64,000 nucleotides of DNA from Bacillus chungangensis (GCF_030812995.1 NZ_JAUSTT010000001.1:1-64000), one strand, 5' to 3'; numbered from the stretch's first letter, positions 11,877-22,087 are shown. Notes: generated by a model not told the origin, from the letters alone. A program made the numbers and translations.

Positions 11877-12837
11877 AATGAGTATGACGCTCATAAGCTT
11901 CAATAATTTTTGCCACTAATGGATGTCGTACAACATCACTTTGCTCTAAATAAACAAAAGAGAGGTCTGACACGTTTCTCAACATCTTTTCGGCTTCCAC
12001 TAATCCCGATGGTGCTTTCATTGGCAAATCAATTTGTGTTTTGTCTCCGGTTACGACCATTTTAGAACCAAATCCCAAGCGAGTTAAAAACATTTTCATT
12101 TGCGCCTGTGTCGTATTTTGAGCTTCATCTAAAATCACAAATGCATCATCCAATGTTCGTCCTCTCATATATGCCAAGGGAGCAATTTCAATCGTTCCCC
12201 TCTCAATGAGCCGCTGTGTATGTTCAGCGCCATATATATCGTGTAATGCATCATATAAAGGACGTAAATAAGGGTCTACTTTTTCTTTTAGATCACCAGG
12301 CAAGAAGCCAAGGCTTTCACCAGCTTCTACTGCGGGTCTCGTTAAAATAATCTTATCTACTTGTCCGCTTTTTAAAGCTGATACTGCCATCACAACTGCT
12401 AAATATGTTTTTCCTGTACCTGCAGGACCAATTCCAAAAACCAAATCATTTTTGCGGATCGCATGTATATATTTTCGTTGGCCAAGCGTTTTCGGACGAA
12501 TTGGTTTTCCCTTTACATTTCGAGCAATTTCTTCTGTATACAAGTCTGTAAAATAGGCAATAGTTCCTTTTTTCGCCATTTGAATAGCATACATCACATC
12601 TTGAAGTCCAATGCTAACTCCATTTTGAATTACTTTTAAAAGATTGTCTAATGTTTCTTCAGCGAGAGCGGCATTTGTTTCAGTACCAGTGACAGCAATC
12701 GTTTCGCCTCTAGTAACAAACGTCACTTGGAACTCATTTTCTATTGCTTTTAAATGCGTATCTGCATTGCCAAATAAAGCGAAGGCTTCGTTCGGGTTTT
12801 CAAGTTGCATTTGTATTGTTTTTAATTCTTCTGTCAT
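11875..12837 (-). CDS. phoH: PhoH-like ATPase
   Basis: This 320-residue PhoH-family P-loop ATPase (YqfE type) has Walker A GPAGTGKT at about residue 138 and Walker B VILDEAQN. An N-terminal KH-like region precedes the ATPase. Genomic linkage to ybeY and era suggests a role in RNA metabolism; the exact substrate is not established. It overlaps yqfD by 4 bp. Confidence 0.94.
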   Translation of the reverse strand: MTEELKTIQMQLENPNEAFALFGNADTHLKAIENEFQVTFVTRGETIAVTGTETNAALAEETLDNLLKVIQNGVSIGLQDVMYAIQMAKKGTIAYFTDLYTEEIARNVKGKPIRPKTLGQRKYIHAIRKNDLVFGIGPAGTGKTYLAVVMAVSALKSGQVDKIILTRPAVEAGESLGFLPGDLKEKVDPYLRPLYDALHDIYGAEHTQRLIERGTIEIAPLAYMRGRTLDDAFVILDEAQNTTQAQMKMFLTRLGFGSKMVVTGDKTQIDLPMKAPSGLVEAEKMLRNVSDLSFVYLEQSDVVRHPLVAKIIEAYERHTH

Positions 12838-14027
12838 TCCTCAGTCTCCTTGATGATTGGTTGCTCTACAGCAATGTTTTCAATCACTTGAAAATATATA
12901 GTTAGTTTCACTTTACCATTCTTAACCTGTTCATGTAAAATATTTTCCTTTATTACTTTTGCATCCTTTGGCAAAAAAGCGCGTAAATCTTTCAAAGCAA
13001 GCTCCTGTGCTCTTTTTACCCCTTCTTTTTCAGTCCATTCTCGCGTGACTGTTTCTTTTTCACGAATCGTTCTCTTTACGTATTTAACAGGCAAGGTAAA
13101 GCCGAGAAATTGAAACGACTTTTCATCATCTTCTTGATGATATTCACGAAAAGAATGCTTGCCAAATCCCCAGAATAAAAGATTCAAATTGCCAATTCTT
13201 AAATACCGGCGCTCTTTTTCACTTCCACTCAGTACTTCAAAATCAGTTTGTAATGCAACTTCTGTTGTCGTTTTGTACCATGTTTGTCCCCATACTTTAC
13301 CACGTGAAGAGACTATTTTAGGCTTGTCTTCCAAACCAATAAAACCAGAGACGAGGAGCTGCCCTTTTTTCACATAATCGTGAACTTGTACAACAGGCTT
13401 CCCTTCTTCAACAAACATATCAACAATCACTGCTTTTTTGTTAGCAATGAGATGTTGAGCTGGTTGACTTTCCCTTGGTTTTGGAGTATTTTTCTCTACT
13501 ACTTGAAAATCAAAGGTTGTCCCTTTTATTTGTACACCAACCCAAGTTAAATCAGGGATGCGATTTGTTAACTCATGTTGAATTTTTTCCACATTTTGCA
13601 CAAAGAATAACAGTTTGCCTCTATAAACACCTAAATCTTTCAATTCGTTCTGAATTTTATGCTCAATTTCCGGGCTGGCACCTTTTATTTGTATATTCCA
13701 AATAATATTGGAAAGAAAGAAAAGAAGGGCAATAAATAATGTGAACCCGAAAAGAAAACCATTGTTTTTCCAAATTCTTTTCCATAGAAAGGGCAATCCT
13801 TTTCCGTACATTAATTTAATGCTGCATTCAGATTTCCTTGCTAATTTTCTTAATTGTGAAAGATCCTGCAAGCGGATAAAAAAAACAATCGCATCTGTTC
13901 CTACTCTTCTAACATGCCAAATAGATAAATGTGCTCGATTTAGGCTGTTGATAAAACGCTCCATTCCTTTTCCAGTTAATTTTACCAAAACCATGCCCCT
14001 TGCAAAAGCCATCCACTGGTTTTTCAC
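12834..14027 (-). CDS. yqfD: Sporulation protein YqfD
   Basis: This 397-residue protein has one membrane helix at about residues 93-113 and a large domain predicted outside the mother-cell cytoplasm. In B. subtilis yqfD is in the sigma-E regulon and is paired with yqfC, as here (4-bp overlap). Biochemical activity is unknown. The length matches the family. Confidence 0.92.
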   Translation of the reverse strand: MKNQWMAFARGMVLVKLTGKGMERFINSLNRAHLSIWHVRRVGTDAIVFFIRLQDLSQLRKLARKSECSIKLMYGKGLPFLWKRIWKNNGFLFGFTLFIALLFFLSNIIWNIQIKGASPEIEHKIQNELKDLGVYRGKLLFFVQNVEKIQHELTNRIPDLTWVGVQIKGTTFDFQVVEKNTPKPRESQPAQHLIANKKAVIVDMFVEEGKPVVQVHDYVKKGQLLVSGFIGLEDKPKIVSSRGKVWGQTWYKTTTEVALQTDFEVLSGSEKERRYLRIGNLNLLFWGFGKHSFREYHQEDDEKSFQFLGFTLPVKYVKRTIREKETVTREWTEKEGVKRAQELALKDLRAFLPKDAKVIKENILHEQVKNGKVKLTIYFQVIENIAVEQPIIKETEE

Positions 14028-14323
14028 TTTTTAATCCCCTCTTCATCCAAATATATAACCTCCACGATTCGGCCTTCTAGCAGTATCTCTTCCGGTAAAA
14101 TCGTCTTAATGACAAATCCATTTCCTTTCACCAATAATTGGCCATGTTCAAGCAGTAATCGAACTTCATGTTCACTAAATGCTAGCAGCCCTCGGTGATT
14201 CTCGATGTAAATATGGATTTGACCAATCATTGTAATGCGTGGAAGGTCTAACATCGCATCCCCTGGAAGGTCCATTTGGTTTGTGACCCAGTGCAAAAAC
14301 TTTTTGTAAACTTTTTTTGGCAT
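14024..14323 (-). CDS. yqfC: Sporulation protein YqfC
   Basis: This 99-residue YabP/YqfC-family protein has the motif MIGQIHIYIENHRGLLAFSE and a C-terminal GRIVEVIYLDEEG. It is the partner of yqfD, with overlapping stop and start. Role in spore formation is inferred from the family. Confidence 0.92.
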   Translation of the reverse strand: MPKKVYKKFLHWVTNQMDLPGDAMLDLPRITMIGQIHIYIENHRGLLAFSEHEVRLLLEHGQLLVKGNGFVIKTILPEEILLEGRIVEVIYLDEEGIKK

Positions 14324-14383
14324 AAAAAGACCCCCCTCTCCTACATTTGTATGAAGGAAAAAGGAGGTTCAGCACTAAATACT

Positions 14384-14809
14384 TCATATTCGTCGATAGT
14401 GTTTTTTTGCTCTTGGCGGGCCAAGGACTTCTGCCATTACAATTCCTTTTACTAAATCATTGGAATCAAGCAGGAAAGAGGCTTGCCTTTTCGGTTGTGT
14501 CTCTTCTACCTGTTTCTTTAATGACGTTTGTCTCGAACGCCTTGCTTCTTTTTGCTTTAATTCCATATACTGTTTTTCCGTTGCCTGTTTCTTTTCCAAA
14601 ATATTTTTTTGAATATTATTATATTCATTCTTCTCAGGCACTTTTTGCACAACCTGTTTAATCCGTCTCTCGATAGGTTCAGTATGAGGGATATCTATTT
14701 CTATTGATTCTGGATTTTTCGTTTCTATTTCGTTCTTATTGGCATTTGTTACACGATTAAAAATAGCACTAATTACGGCAACAATAATGAGCAACAGAAA
14801 AGACTCCAA
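14384..14809 (-). CDS. Conserved membrane-anchored protein of unknown function
   Basis: This 141-residue protein starts at TTG behind GGAGG. Residues 2-18 form a hydrophobic anchor, followed by a long charged, probably coiled or disordered stretch. The C-terminus ends in DLVKGIVMAEVLGPPRAKK. It sits between yqfC and floA, the place of yqfB in B. subtilis, but I cannot say it is the same family. The C-terminal block looks conserved and may be a docking motif for the FloA/YqeZ membrane system; that is speculation from neighbours. Confidence 0.7.
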   Translation of the reverse strand: MESFLLLIIVAVISAIFNRVTNANKNEIETKNPESIEIDIPHTEPIERRIKQVVQKVPEKNEYNNIQKNILEKKQATEKQYMELKQKEARRSRQTSLKKQVEETQPKRQASFLLDSNDLVKGIVMAEVLGPPRAKKHYRRI

Positions 14810-14907
14810 AGGAGCAGCCTCCTTTCATTTTTAACTTCTAAGATCGAGTTATCGCTTCAATGATGAAAGCTTTCTATCAGAAATCTATTATACTGCTTAC
14901 TGGTGTG

Positions 14908-15915
14908 TCAGCTTTCTTCGGAGTGATCTTTATGCTGATCGTTAGCTGTCATTTTCCCAATTGCATCACGCATATCAGTATCAGCATTAATATTTCTGTA
15001 ATTCATATAGTCCATTATTCCGATGTTGCCGTTTTTTAACGCATCTGACATGGCAAGCGGCACTTCTGCCTCTGCTTCAACTACTTTCGCTTTCATTTCA
15101 ATTACGCGTGCCTTCATCTCCTGCTCAGATGCAACCGCCATTGCACGGCGCTCTTCTGCTTTTGCTTGCGCAATCTTTTTATCAGCTTCTGCTTGTTCCG
15201 TTTGCAGTTGCGCTCCGATATTAATGCCAATATCTACATCTGCAATGTCGATAGACAAAATTTCAAAAGCAGTTCCGGCATCTAATCCTTTTGTTAACAC
15301 TGTTTTCGAAATCATATCAGGGTTTTCCAATACTTTTTTATGGTCGTCAGATGAACCGATTGTACTAACAATTCCTTCACCGACACGGGCAATCACTGTA
15401 TCTTCCCCAGCGCCCCCAACAAGCCGTTCAATATTTGCTCTTACCGTAATTCTCGCCTTAGCCTTTACTTCAATTCCATCCATGGCAACACCTGCGATAA
15501 ATGGCGTTTCGATTACTTTTGGGTTAACACTCATTTGAACTGCTTCTAATACATCACGACCTGCCAGGTCAATGGCTGCACATCGTTCAAATGTCAATTC
15601 AATATTTGCACGTTGGGCAGCGATCAAAGCATTCACAACACGGTCTACATTCCCACCTGCTAAATAGTGGCTCTCTAGCTGGTTTATCGTGACATTAATG
15701 CCAGCTTTAGACGCTTTAATAAGTGGATTGATAATTCTCCCTGGGATAACTCGGCGCAGCCTCATTCCAATTAACGTGAAAATACTGATTTTGACACCGG
15801 CTGCAAGTGCAGAAATCCACAGCATTACTGGTACAAACGTCAGCAACACTGCAATTAAAATAATGGCCGCAATGATGATAATTAAATAAAAGATAACTTC
15901 TGGTGTTAAATCCAT
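14908..15915 (-). CDS. floA: Flotillin-like protein FloA (YqfA)
   Basis: This 335-residue SPFH-type scaffold of functional membrane microdomains has an N-terminal hairpin helix (residues 5-50), then the SPFH-like region and a coiled coil with repeated Ala/Glu (about 230-300). GGAGG precedes the ATG. It follows yqeZ by 38 bp, the usual NfeD-flotillin pairing. Confidence 0.95.
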   Translation of the reverse strand: MDLTPEVIFYLIIIIAAIILIAVLLTFVPVMLWISALAAGVKISIFTLIGMRLRRVIPGRIINPLIKASKAGINVTINQLESHYLAGGNVDRVVNALIAAQRANIELTFERCAAIDLAGRDVLEAVQMSVNPKVIETPFIAGVAMDGIEVKAKARITVRANIERLVGGAGEDTVIARVGEGIVSTIGSSDDHKKVLENPDMISKTVLTKGLDAGTAFEILSIDIADVDIGINIGAQLQTEQAEADKKIAQAKAEERRAMAVASEQEMKARVIEMKAKVVEAEAEVPLAMSDALKNGNIGIMDYMNYRNINADTDMRDAIGKMTANDQHKDHSEES

Positions 15916-15953
15916 TATAAAAAACTTCCTCCTTCTTTAACATGAACTTAAGT

Positions 15954-17234
15954 TCAAGTATTGTCCACTTTCCGAACAACGATTCTAGAACCTTCTACTT
16001 TTATCACTTTGACAGAGATGCCTTTGTCGAGAAAACCACCCTCGCTTACAACATCAATTCTTTCGTCGTCAATCGTGATCGTCCCAGCTGGTCTCAATGG
16101 TGTAATCGTTAAACCAGTACGTCCAATCAATTCTATACGATTCACATTCGAGACATAGCCGCTTTCTGCATTGGTGGATTCAGTTAAGATTATTTTTTTG
16201 AAAAATTTCATACGTTTTCCAAACACCTTTACCATAATAATTAAAACGATTGCTGTTAAAAATAATGCAATGAGAACAGAAATTGCCATATTTAAGACAT
16301 TTTCGCCTGCCAAAAAAACGCTTGTTATTACTGCAATGGTACCGATAATACCAGCAATGCCGCCTACTATAAAGAATTCAAGGATAATCAAGCCTATCCC
16401 AATCAAAAATAAAATAAGCGATTCATAGCCAGCCAAGCCTGCTACAAGATGTCCGTAAAAAAACAAAAGCAATGCAGAAATTCCCATTGTACCAGGCAGC
16501 CCAAAGCCGGGTGAATAGAGTTCCAACACAAGACCCAAGCTTGCAATCGATAGCAAAATTGGAACAACGATTGGATCCGTAATAAAACGGGCAAGCTTTT
16601 CAGCAAATGTTTCATCAACTGACTTTACTGTTGCATTCTCTAATTTAAGCTTGATCAAAAGATCATCTAAGTTTTTTACAGTACCTTCAGAATAACCTAC
16701 TTGATAAGCTTTGTCAGCTGTTAAGGTCAACGGCTTTGTTTTATTCGTCATTGCAACCGCAATTTCAAGGTCGCGTTGATGCAGATCAGCAACTGCTACC
16801 ATTTTCTCACGCCAATAGCTTTCTGCTTTTTCCCCTGCAGTGTTGCCCTCGTTGTCAATAATCGCTGCTGCCCCAATCGTCGCATGCGGCACCATATAAA
16901 TCTCATCAGCAGCAAGAGAAATAAACGCACCTGCTGAGAGGGCATTAGAATTGACGAAAGCTACTTTCCTTAAGCTTGTGGATTGAAATAAGTCACCAAT
17001 ATCGCTTGCAGCTGTGACTGCACCTCCAGGCGTATTAATGTCGAAAATGATTGCCTTTGCCTGCTCTTCTTCAGCAAGGTGAATGGCTCTTTTTAGAAAA
17101 GCATGCAGTCCTTTCTCGACATTTTGTTCGATTGGTACAACGAAAACGACATCCTCTTTCCCATCTGCCAAAGCTGGAAAAAAAGACAAAAAACCTGCAG
17201 CTAGAAAACAAAAAATAATAATAGCTTTTCGCAA
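15954..17234 (-). CDS. yqeZ: NfeD-family membrane protease YqeZ
   Basis: A ClpP/crotonase-like domain (about residues 20-210, with NALSAGAFISLAAD around the likely catalytic serine) is followed by several membrane helices and a C-terminal NfeD OB-fold. I choose the TTG at 17234 (MRKAIIIFCFLAAGF, 426 residues). AAAGGAGG lies eight bases upstream and a signal peptide then follows at once; two ATGs 30-48 bp upstream have no site. It partners with FloA. Confidence 0.9.
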   Translation of the reverse strand: MRKAIIIFCFLAAGFLSFFPALADGKEDVVFVVPIEQNVEKGLHAFLKRAIHLAEEEQAKAIIFDINTPGGAVTAASDIGDLFQSTSLRKVAFVNSNALSAGAFISLAADEIYMVPHATIGAAAIIDNEGNTAGEKAESYWREKMVAVADLHQRDLEIAVAMTNKTKPLTLTADKAYQVGYSEGTVKNLDDLLIKLKLENATVKSVDETFAEKLARFITDPIVVPILLSIASLGLVLELYSPGFGLPGTMGISALLLFFYGHLVAGLAGYESLILFLIGIGLIILEFFIVGGIAGIIGTIAVITSVFLAGENVLNMAISVLIALFLTAIVLIIMVKVFGKRMKFFKKIILTESTNAESGYVSNVNRIELIGRTGLTITPLRPAGTITIDDERIDVVSEGGFLDKGISVKVIKVEGSRIVVRKVDNT

Positions 17235-17414
17235 ATTATTTCCTCCTTTCCTAAAATAATTCATTATTGGAGCGAAGGACATGCTTGAGAATGAGATGAA
17301 TGAATTTATTACATGTATCTACGTAAAAAAAGCGAAAAAGGTTTCATTGTACATATCTTTATTGTATCTCTTTTTCTCCTTATATACATCTTTTTTTCCT
17401 TTGTACATGAAAAA

Positions 17415-17449
17415 AAGCTAGAAAACGACTTACGTTCGCTTTCTAGCTT
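17415..17449 (-). terminator. Terminator after rpsU-yqeY
   Basis: The stem AAGCTAGAAA / TTTCTAGCTT has a 15-base loop and a T-run on the leftward strand. It lies about 50 bp past the premature yqeY stop. Confidence 0.8.
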
Positions 17450-17501
17450 AGTTGCCTTATGTTGCAATGGGTCAGCACCACGCCTAAGATATTCAATATC
17501 T

Positions 17502-17792
17502 CTACGTGTGTTGTTTTGGCATATATAGGTTCACATAAGTTATTTCATTTTGAACTTTTTGGACGAGATCTTCCCGGCCTGCGTTTTCTAATTCATGGAG
17601 GGAGTCTTTGCGTTGCTTTACTTCGCGAGAAAGGACTGTCAACTCTTCATCTTCTGCCAATTTTTCTTTCCCTTGTTTAATAGCCTCGTTTTGTAAAGCG
17701 ACTTTTAGCATCCGAATAACAGAGAGCTTTTCTTTTTCTTTCATTTTCATCGCTTGTTTCATATCTTCATTTAAACGCTCAAGAAGACTCAT
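17502..17792 (-). CDS. yqeY: YqeY (GatB/YqeY), C-terminally truncated
   Basis: This 96-residue protein matches YqeY up to [13 protein letters not shown] and then stops. Family members run to about 148 residues, so the last third (the GatB_Yqey tail domain) is missing. The sequence from that point to the terminator does not resume the family in any frame I can read. It is cotranscribed with rpsU 15 bp upstream. It may be a pseudogene or a functional short form. Confidence 0.8.
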   Translation of the reverse strand: MSLLERLNEDMKQAMKMKEKEKLSVIRMLKVALQNEAIKQGKEKLAEDEELTVLSREVKQRKDSLHELENAGREDLVQKVQNEITYVNLYMPKQHT

Positions 17793-17807
17793 TGTTCCAC
17801 CCTCTAA

Positions 17808-17981
17808 TCAGAACTTGCGCTTTCTTGCTGCTTCAGATTTTTTCTTACGTTTTACGCTTGGCTTTTCATAATATTCGCGCTTTCTAAATTCCTGTAAAGT
17901 TCCTGTTTTAGAAACTGTACGTTTGAAGCGGCGAAGAGCATCTTCAAGCGATTCGTTTTTACGAACAACTGTTTTTGACAT
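17808..17981 (-). CDS. rpsU: 30S ribosomal protein S21
   Basis: This 57-residue S21 begins [20 protein letters not shown]. The start at 17981 has CGGAGGGAGGG upstream; longer in-frame starts do not. It is the first gene of the rpsU-yqeY unit. Confidence 0.98.
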   Translation of the reverse strand: MSKTVVRKNESLEDALRRFKRTVSKTGTLQEFRKREYYEKPSVKRKKKSEAARKRKF

Positions 17982-18047
17982 CTCTCTTTCCCTCCCTCCG
18001 AACACTTGCATTTACATGTTCATGCATGGAAATCCATGTACTTTGCA

Positions 18048-18076
18048 ATTATAATATAACCTTTTTATTAGGTCAA
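18048..18076 (-). promoter_or_regulatory. Sigma-A promoter for rpsU
   Basis: The leftward strand reads TTGACC, a 17-bp spacer, then TATAAT (18053-18048), 67 bp before the rpsU start. Confidence 0.8.
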
Positions 18077-18151
18077 CAATCTTTCCTTTTAAAATAAGTA
18101 ATCTTCATTAGAAGCATGTCTCTTTATGTACCACCATATGTATAGTATGAG

Positions 18152-19096
18152 GTGGTTGACATGTTATTATTGCTTGTTTTTATTTTTTTTGTTCTTTGTT
18201 TCTTATTAGGAATGACTTGGATGCGTATCGGACTTTTTAACCTTTCTGGCAAAAAGCTTGAAGGCTGGATCAAAAAAGTAACTCATACTCCATTTAAAGG
18301 AATGCTTGCAGGAATACTAATGACAGGAATGCTGCAAAGCAGTTCTGCTGTTATGATCATTACTGTCGGTTTTGTTTCGGCCAGACTGTTAATGTTCCCA
18401 CAAACAATTGGAATTGTTTTAGGAACAAATATCGGGACAACGATCACATTGGAATTTATATCCTTCCACTTTACCAATATTATCCTTCCATTTTTCATTA
18501 CTGGAAGCATGTGCCTCTTTTTTAAAAAAGCGAAAATAAAAAGCGTCGGTTTTATTTTTATCGGTTTTGCCTGTATTTTTGCTGCTATGGAAGGATTTGA
18601 AAGATTAGCAATACCGCTAACAAATAGTTCAGTAGGCAAGTCTATATTGCTTTTGCTAGATCGTCAGCTGCTCTACGCTTTTATTTTTGGCATCGTGCTA
18701 ACCGCCATCATTCAATCTAGTACAGCCGTCACTGGAATGGCGATGAGCTTTCTCAGTGCCGGAATTTTCCCACTTGAAATAGGCATCGCGATGATGCTTG
18801 GCAGTAATATCGGGACGTGCGCTACTGCCTTCTTGGCAAGCGTTGGAGCAGGAGAAGAAGCACGGCTTACTGCGTATGCCCATGTCTGGCTGAATATAGG
18901 CGGGGCTATTCTTTGCCTTCCTTTTATCTCTCAGCTTGCTGAAATCAGCAGCATGCTCAGTCAATATCCTAACGTTCAGCTTGCTCATGCAAGCGTCCTT
19001 TTTAATATTGCTTCTTCCCTTCTAGTCTTGCCTTTCGCGGTAAAATTTGGCCATTTTATTATTTGGCTGCATGGAAAAAAAACAAGCATACCTTGA
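18152..19096 (+). CDS. yqeW: Na/Pi-cotransporter II-related protein YqeW
   Basis: This 314-residue membrane protein has two inverted repeats typical of the Na/Pi cotransporter family: LQSSSAVMIITVGFV with GTNIGTT, and IQSSTAVTGMAMSF with GSNIGTC. B. subtilis YqeW is its syntenic counterpart. Substrate is unproven. It faces deoC across a hairpin. Confidence 0.9.
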   Translation: MVDMLLLLVFIFFVLCFLLGMTWMRIGLFNLSGKKLEGWIKKVTHTPFKGMLAGILMTGMLQSSSAVMIITVGFVSARLLMFPQTIGIVLGTNIGTTITLEFISFHFTNIILPFFITGSMCLFFKKAKIKSVGFIFIGFACIFAAMEGFERLAIPLTNSSVGKSILLLLDRQLLYAFIFGIVLTAIIQSSTAVTGMAMSFLSAGIFPLEIGIAMMLGSNIGTCATAFLASVGAGEEARLTAYAHVWLNIGGAILCLPFISQLAEISSMLSQYPNVQLAHASVLFNIASSLLVLPFAVKFGHFIIWLHGKKTSIP

Positions 19097-19124
19097 TCAA
19101 CGGCTTAGAATAAGTTGATCAAGG
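19091..19124. terminator. Convergent hairpin yqeW/deoC
   Basis: A perfect 11-bp stem CCTTGATCAAC / GTTGATCAAGG overlaps the yqeW stop and precedes the deoC stop. T-runs are weak on both sides. Confidence 0.55.
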
Positions 19125-19129
19125 CCATA

Positions 19130-19798
19130 TTAATAGTCGCTGTTTCCATTTAATCCTTGCAAAATTGCAACACCTGCACTTGCACCAAGTCTTGTTGCAC
19201 CAGCTTCCAGCATGTCTTTAGCGTTTTGGAGATTGCGTATTCCTCCTGAAGCTTTTACACCCATTTCTGGGCCTACTGTTTCTCTCATTAAGGCTACGTC
19301 TTCAGCTGTTGCTCCGCCGCCTGAAAAGCCTGTTGAGGTTTTCACAAAATCGGCACCAGCTTCCTTTGCAAGTTCACATGCAAGAATTTTCTCAGCTTCT
19401 GTCAACAACGCTGTTTCAATAATTACTTTAACGAGCGCCTTCCCTTTCGCTTCTTTAACAACCGCTGCGATATCTTCTTTCACCATCGCATTGTCTTTAC
19501 TTTTTAAAGCACCGATATTGATGACCATGTCAATTTCATGCGCACCATCTTCGATCGCTTTTTTTGTCTCAAACACTTTTGTCTCTGTCGTATTAGCACC
19601 AAGTGGGAAGCCGATTACTGTACAGACCTTTACTTCTGTTTGTTCCAGCCATTTGCTGGCAGTTGCAACCCAAAAAGGGTGAATGCAAACGGAAGCAAAA
19701 CCATATTGTTTTGCTTCTAAGCAAATGGCTTGAATGTCCTCTTTAGCAGCATCTGGCTTTAAAAGTGTATGATCGATCATTTTAGCCATATTTGTCAT
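19130..19798 (-). CDS. deoC: Deoxyribose-phosphate aldolase
   Basis: This 222-residue TIM-barrel class I aldolase splits 2-deoxyribose 5-phosphate into acetaldehyde and glyceraldehyde 3-phosphate. It has the Schiff-base lysine motif [11 protein letters not shown] and the proton-relay lysine in VKASGGIR. The ATG at 19798 has GAGGAG eight bases upstream; the earlier in-frame ATG lies inside that site. It is a single-gene unit here. Confidence 0.95.
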   Translation of the reverse strand: MTNMAKMIDHTLLKPDAAKEDIQAICLEAKQYGFASVCIHPFWVATASKWLEQTEVKVCTVIGFPLGANTTETKVFETKKAIEDGAHEIDMVINIGALKSKDNAMVKEDIAAVVKEAKGKALVKVIIETALLTEAEKILACELAKEAGADFVKTSTGFSGGGATAEDVALMRETVGPEMGVKASGGIRNLQNAKDMLEAGATRLGASAGVAILQGLNGNSDY

Positions 19799-19970
19799 GA
19801 ATGTGGCTCCTCTCATTTCGTTTTCTCCAGCTTTTGATGTGCTAAAAGCCCTTGCTTTGATCTTTAACAGTAAAGTACAGCAAGGGGCATCTCATCACTT
19901 AAGTGAACTACTCACCACTTATTGACCTTGCGGTCTGATTGAAGTGAGAGAATTCTTTTCGGAAATCACG

Positions 19971-21329
19971 TTAAATTGCAGTTCTTGTTTGTTCATTCTC
20001 TCCAGTATCATCAAGGACACGCACAAATTGCCCCTCATTGTAAGGATAGCCAGCCTTTAAAATCTTCACCTTCACTAGCTTTCCTACCATCTCTTCTGTT
20101 GCTGGGAAAACAATTTTTAGATAATTATCTGAATAGCCTACATATAGACCACTTTTCGGATCATCTTTGAAAGGCTCTTCAGGGATTACTTCCAACACAT
20201 CGTTTTCGAAACGTGATGCATATTGTTTGGCCAATTGATCAGATAGTTCGATTAAGCGGTGTACTCGTTCATTTTTCACCTCTTCATCAATCTGATCTTT
20301 CATTCTGGCAGCAGGTGTTCCAGTTCGTTTTGAATAAGGAAATACATGAAGCTCTGAAAATTGATGAGCTTTCACAAAGTCATACGTTTCCTTAAATTCT
20401 GCTTCTGTTTCACCCGGAAAACCAACAATGATATCCGATGTCACTGCCAACCCAGGCAGTGCTTCTTTTAAGCGTTCAAGTCTTTCCGCAAAAAATTCCA
20501 TACGGTATTTGCGCCGCATTCTTTTTAACACTGTATCTGAACCAGATTGCAGTGGAATATGCAGGTGGCGCACAACTAATTGAGACTGAGAAATGACTTC
20601 GATTACTTCATCTGTTATTTGGCTCGCCTCAATAGAAGAAATACGAATTCTTTTTAAACCTTTGACATGCGCTTCTAAATCGCGCAGCAGTGCAGCAAGG
20701 TTGTAATCCTTCATATCCTCGCCATATCCGCCTGTATGAATCCCTGTTAAGACAATTTCTTTATAGCCAGCATCTACAAGCTGCTGGGCTTGTTTTATTA
20801 CCTCTTGTGGATCACGAGAACGCATCAGCCCCCGTGCCCATGGAATAATACAAAATGTACAAAAATTATTGCAGCCTTCCTGAATTTTTAAGGAGGCACG
20901 CGTACGATCAGTAAATGCAGGCACATCTAATTCTTCATAAACACGGCTCTTCATAATATTTCCGACCGCATTAATCGGCTGCCGTTCTTTTTGATAGTGG
21001 TTAATATAATCAAGCATTTTCGAGCGATCTTGAGTTCCTACAACAATATCAACTCCAGGAATCGCCATAATTTCAGCTGGCGATGTTTGTGCATAGCAGC
21101 CTGTTACACAAATAACAGCATCAGGATTGCTGCGGATCGCTCTGCGAATCACTTGTCGACTTTTTTTATCTCCAGTATTTGTAACTGTACAAGTGTTAAT
21201 AACATATACATCAGCAATCGCTTCAAAATCTACACGTTCGTAGCCTTGTTGCTTAAATAATTGCCAGATAGCTTCGGTTTCATAATGATTTACTTTACAA
21301 CCTAATGTATGAAATGCCACTGATGACAT
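19971..21329 (-). CDS. mtaB: tRNA t6A methylthiotransferase MtaB (YqeV)
   Basis: This 452-residue radical-SAM enzyme converts t6A37 to ms2t6A. The N-terminal UPF0004 domain carries three cysteines (HTLGCKVNHYE, VINTCTVTN, GCYAQ). The radical-SAM motif is CNNFCTFC, and a TRAM domain lies at the C-terminus. I place the start at the ATG at 21329 with GGGGTG upstream; a GTG at 21338 would give a 4-bp GTGA overlap with rsmE and cannot be excluded. Confidence 0.95.
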   Translation of the reverse strand: MSSVAFHTLGCKVNHYETEAIWQLFKQQGYERVDFEAIADVYVINTCTVTNTGDKKSRQVIRRAIRSNPDAVICVTGCYAQTSPAEIMAIPGVDIVVGTQDRSKMLDYINHYQKERQPINAVGNIMKSRVYEELDVPAFTDRTRASLKIQEGCNNFCTFCIIPWARGLMRSRDPQEVIKQAQQLVDAGYKEIVLTGIHTGGYGEDMKDYNLAALLRDLEAHVKGLKRIRISSIEASQITDEVIEVISQSQLVVRHLHIPLQSGSDTVLKRMRRKYRMEFFAERLERLKEALPGLAVTSDIIVGFPGETEAEFKETYDFVKAHQFSELHVFPYSKRTGTPAARMKDQIDEEVKNERVHRLIELSDQLAKQYASRFENDVLEVIPEEPFKDDPKSGLYVGYSDNYLKIVFPATEEMVGKLVKVKILKAGYPYNEGQFVRVLDDTGENEQTRTAI

Positions 21330-21334
21330 TGAAA

Positions 21335-22087
21335 TCACCCCATTAATTCAAAATGATAAGCGATTGCCGATAAAGCAAACAATGGCGCTGTTTCCGTTCG
21401 TAAAATCCTTGGTCCTAAGCCGCCAATAACAAAGCCATGTTTCTGAAGGGCATCTATTTCATGCTCTGAAAATCCGCCTTCAGGTCCGAAAACAAGCAGC
21501 AATTGCTCTTCTGTTTTCATTTTTTTTAATAGTGAAGAAAACTGCTTCGTCTCTCCTCGGCGTGCTGTTTCTTCATAAGCGGCCATCTTATAATGAAAGT
21601 TATCACTAAATGCTAGCAGTTCATCAAACGAAAGCAGATCGACTAATGTCGGTACACGCTGACGATGAGCTTGTTCAGCAGCCTCTTTTGCAATTTTTTC
21701 TAAACGTTCACGTTTTTTCTGCTGTTTTTTTCTCTCCCATTTTACAATGGAGCGAGCCGCAATAAAAGGGACAAATTGAAAAGCCCCTAATTCTGTTCCT
21801 TTTTGGACAATGAGTTCTAATTTGTCCCCTTTCGGCAACCCGCTCGCAATTGTTACATTAATTGGCAGTTCACGCTTGTCTTCTTCCCACTTTACGATGC
21901 TTGCGTATACTTCGCTGCTTGTCATTTTTTCAATCTGGACGAGCACCGTTTTTTCATCTTGAAATCCTACAAAAAATTGATCACCAATCTGCATCCTCAT
22001 CACGCGAGCAATGTGATGATACACATCATCCTGAAGAACGACATAACCTTTTCCATTATATGGATCTGATAAAAAATAACGCTGCAT
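21335..22087 (-). CDS. rsmE: 16S rRNA m3U1498 methyltransferase RsmE
   Basis: This 250-residue SPOUT-fold methyltransferase has the C-terminal knot motif LLVFGPEGGFSEHE and LGPRILRTETAPL. The start at 22087 (MQRYFLSDPYNGKG) is six bases after the prmA stop. Confidence 0.95.
   Translation of the reverse strand: MQRYFLSDPYNGKGYVVLQDDVYHHIARVMRMQIGDQFFVGFQDEKTVLVQIEKMTSSEVYASIVKWEEDKRELPINVTIASGLPKGDKLELIVQKGTELGAFQFVPFIAARSIVKWERKKQQKKRERLEKIAKEAAEQAHRQRVPTLVDLLSFDELLAFSDNFHYKMAAYEETARRGETKQFSSLLKKMKTEEQLLLVFGPEGGFSEHEIDALQKHGFVIGGLGPRILRTETAPLFALSAIAYHFELMG

Noticed and set aside
14175-14387. Leftward frame overlapping yqfC
   Set aside because: Lies in another frame of yqfC with no start site or conserved pattern.
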